Below are positions 6,083 through 7,219 of a stretch of 7,219 bases of DNA, one piece after another (the stretch's first letter is position 1; each line of letters starts with the position of its first letter). The position numbers and the translations under genes are program-made. The notes below the pieces were generated by a model. That model was not told the origin of the DNA. It made no database searches and saw only the letters and a program-made list of their open reading frames with translations. The DNA comes from REEB509 sp049314555 (GTDB lineage: Bacteria > Pseudomonadota > Alphaproteobacteria > Caulobacterales > Aquidulcibacteraceae): positions 1-7,219 of the forward strand of contig JBMOEW010000071.1 of assembly GCA_049314555.1 (NCBI GenBank). The letters run 5' to 3'.

Positions 6083-6358
6083 GAAGCAATTGCTGTCGCT
6101 GTTGCAGCTGCCGCTGGGTGTGCCGATGCTGTGACAACCAAAATTGCATTGAAGAGAGCAAATTTTGAAGAAACTAACCCCCTCGTCAGATTCCTATTTG
6201 CGAAACTTCCGTGGCCCACATTCATCCTCGTGATGATTACAACATGCGCCGCTCTGTGCGGACTTTCGCTTTTTGTGTTCGGTCCGATTGGCCAAATCGT
6301 CGTCGCGGCTTTACTATGGCTCCCGACAATTCATAACTTGCGAGGCTTGCATAGGTGA
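6080..6358 (+). CDS. small membrane protein, DUF5658-like, 92 aa
   Basis: Hydrophobic helices are predicted at about residues 2-20, 45-68 and 70-86, so this is an inner-membrane protein of two to three segments. The pattern DAVTTKIALKR.NFEETNPLVRFL (16-39), a polar residue pair in helix 1 followed by an acidic-Asn-Pro motif, then a C-terminal IHNLRG, resembles DUF5658-type proteins of unknown function; I recall this by pattern only. The ATG at 6080 follows a G-rich ribosome binding site; the GTG at 6041 would add 13 polar residues that do not look like family sequence. Base composition is lower in GC than the integrase, which fits a cargo gene of the integrated element. It stands alone, with no operon partner visible. 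No function is claimed. Confidence 0.65.
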   Translation: MEAIAVAVAAAAGCADAVTTKIALKRANFEETNPLVRFLFAKLPWPTFILVMITTCAALCGLSLFVFGPIGQIVVAALLWLPTIHNLRGLHR

Positions 6359-6801
6359 GCGTGACCTGCCCCCGGAATTTCAGGAATTTCAGCAATTGGC
6401 GCGTGGGCGGCTGCAATTTATTCGGCTGGTTGTCAGCAAGGCAAAGAAGGGGCGGAGCGCGACAATAGGAACGATCAGAAGAAATTGGCGTCTGGTTCTT
6501 CCAATCAGACTCTGCACGGGACGAGCGTATATCCGCTCGGCCCGGAAGATGCTGAGCTTGACCGGCAAGGGCAGCGCAATCGTCGTCGCGCCACGCAAGC
6601 GCCGCGTAGCGTGCGCAATTGCTTCTTTGCGGACGAGAGAACTCAAGCGCCACATCCAGACGCGCAGGTAGCAGCTTGCAGCGCGTCGACAACTGAAAGC
6701 GAAAACACTCACGCTCTTTTGAAGACTGACCCGTGAGCATCCTCACATTCGCTTGATGGGATTTTGTGTGCGTTGAAGTATCTGCAGCCCGATAGGTCGG
6801 C
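6359..6801. other. gene-poor stretch, no supported gene
   Basis: No reading frame here has both a credible start and recognisable content. The best open frame on the plus strand runs from 6365 to the TGA ending at 6736. It begins PGISGISAIGAWAAAIYSAG, which looks like a signal or lipoprotein segment, and then becomes charged and low in hydrophobic residues. It has no ATG, GTG or TTG before 6485. A perfect tandem 9-mer GGAATTTCA (6374-6382, 6383-6391) lies in its first codons. The stretch may be decayed element DNA or hold a gene that lost its start. Confidence 0.4.
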
Positions 6802-7056
6802 ATGGACGAATGGCGGCTTTACGAACGCGTTCGCGCCGGTAAGCGGAAACATCGTCTTTGGGCGATATTCTCTCCCTCCCGTTCGAGCGCGAAAAGCTTC
6901 GAGATTGCGCCGGAACTCCCCGTTGATGGCGTTTGCCCGCCGGCGAGTCAGCCGATGGTGGACCTCGGTATCCTCATGCCGCCCAGGGATGACGAGGCCT
7001 TCGTTGAGGTCCGTTATCTCAAGCATCGACTGAACCCGCGACGCCCGTTTTGTTGA
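6802..7056 (+). CDS. hypothetical protein, 84 aa, doubtful
   Basis: A small open frame beginning MDEWRLYERVRAGKRKHRLW, with a basic first third and an acidic/hydrophobic remainder (VDLGILMPPRDDEAFVEVRY). No family is recognised; there is no signal peptide and no membrane segment. ATG 6802 is preceded by AGG at 6794-6796, five bases upstream, and by an in-frame stop at 6793-6795. Positional GC (about 70/50/64 percent at codon positions 1/2/3 by hand count) is compatible with coding. However, the overlapping minus-strand frame 6709-7185 has an equally acceptable profile, so the strand itself is uncertain. The stop codon lies inside the left arm of the inverted repeat at 7049-7131. Confidence 0.3.
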   Translation: MDEWRLYERVRAGKRKHRLWAIFSPSRSSAKSFEIAPELPVDGVCPPASQPMVDLGILMPPRDDEAFVEVRYLKHRLNPRRPFC

Positions 7057-7131
7057 GCGTTCTTTGCCGCCGGCTCTGCACAGATCCCGGACGTGAGCGC
7101 GGTGCGCCGGTGGCGAAGAACGCTCAACAAA
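7049..7131. repeat. 25-bp near-perfect inverted repeat, long stem-loop
   Basis: The left arm 7049-7073 and right arm 7107-7131 are inverted copies matching at 23 of 25 positions; the outer 16 bases, TTTGTTGAGCGTTCTT, are perfect. The 33-base spacer can extend the stem with GCAC (7078-7081) against GTGC (7102-7105). The arms are too long and precise for a chance hairpin. No T-run follows, so it is not a standard intrinsic terminator, though the left end carries the stop of the small ORF at 6802. Possible identities are a MITE-like or palindromic mobile repeat, a recombination or replication site of the element, or a structured RNA. Confidence 0.8.
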
Positions 7132-7219
7132 GCCGACACAGCCATAGCATTTACGCGAACGGAAGCTTTGTAGCGACCTTGCCACTCAGCCCGGGACCGG
7201 ATCCGGCTCTAACTCGCCG

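Noticed and set aside
1..7219. CRISPR array or rRNA genes
   Set aside because: No regularly spaced repeats of 24-40 bases and no rRNA-like sequence were seen; the only repeats are short pairs and the inverted repeats listed.

Overview
The window looks like a piece of an alphaproteobacterial chromosome. This is inferred from the GC-rich coding sequence, the tight gene packing in the left half and the style of the proteins; no marker in the window fixes a genus. It splits into three parts.

Left debris zone (about 1-887): everything recognisable lies on the minus strand and is small or broken. There is a possible 64-residue secreted or lipoprotein-like protein, the C-terminal piece of a glyoxalase/VOC-family protein, and the C-terminal remnant of an IS3-family (DDE, integrase-core) transposase that abuts the VOC remnant. 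A 17-bp-arm imperfect palindrome lies between the transposase remnant and the first intact gene.

Core chromosomal block (888-4239): three plus-strand genes sit in a tight row: a SAM-fold spermidine-synthase-like protein, a 16S rRNA G1207-type methyltransferase (RsmC-like), and a 16S rRNA pseudouridine synthase (RsuA-like). The methyltransferase and pseudouridine synthase genes overlap by ATGA, so this is probably one operon with a small-subunit rRNA modification theme. Facing them on the minus strand is an aldo/keto reductase whose stop codon overlaps the stop of the pseudouridine synthase gene.

Right integrated-element end (4343-7219): the last 45 bases of a tRNA-Thr(CGU) gene, with its CCA, lie on the minus strand and the 5' half is missing. 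Immediately to the right come short direct repeats and a complete tyrosine recombinase of the P4/DUF4102 type. This is the classic signature of an integrated genomic island or prophage joined to the chromosome at a tRNA 3' end. Rightward the coding density falls sharply: one small membrane protein (DUF5658-like by pattern), a structured intergenic stretch, a gene-poor stretch with a 9-bp tandem repeat, one doubtful small ORF, and a near-perfect 25-bp inverted repeat. The other end of the island is outside the window.

I did not find a convincing new defence or biosynthetic system. The most interesting points are the island junction with its integrase next to the partial tRNA copy, the repeats beside the integrase gene, and the long inverted repeat near the right edge.
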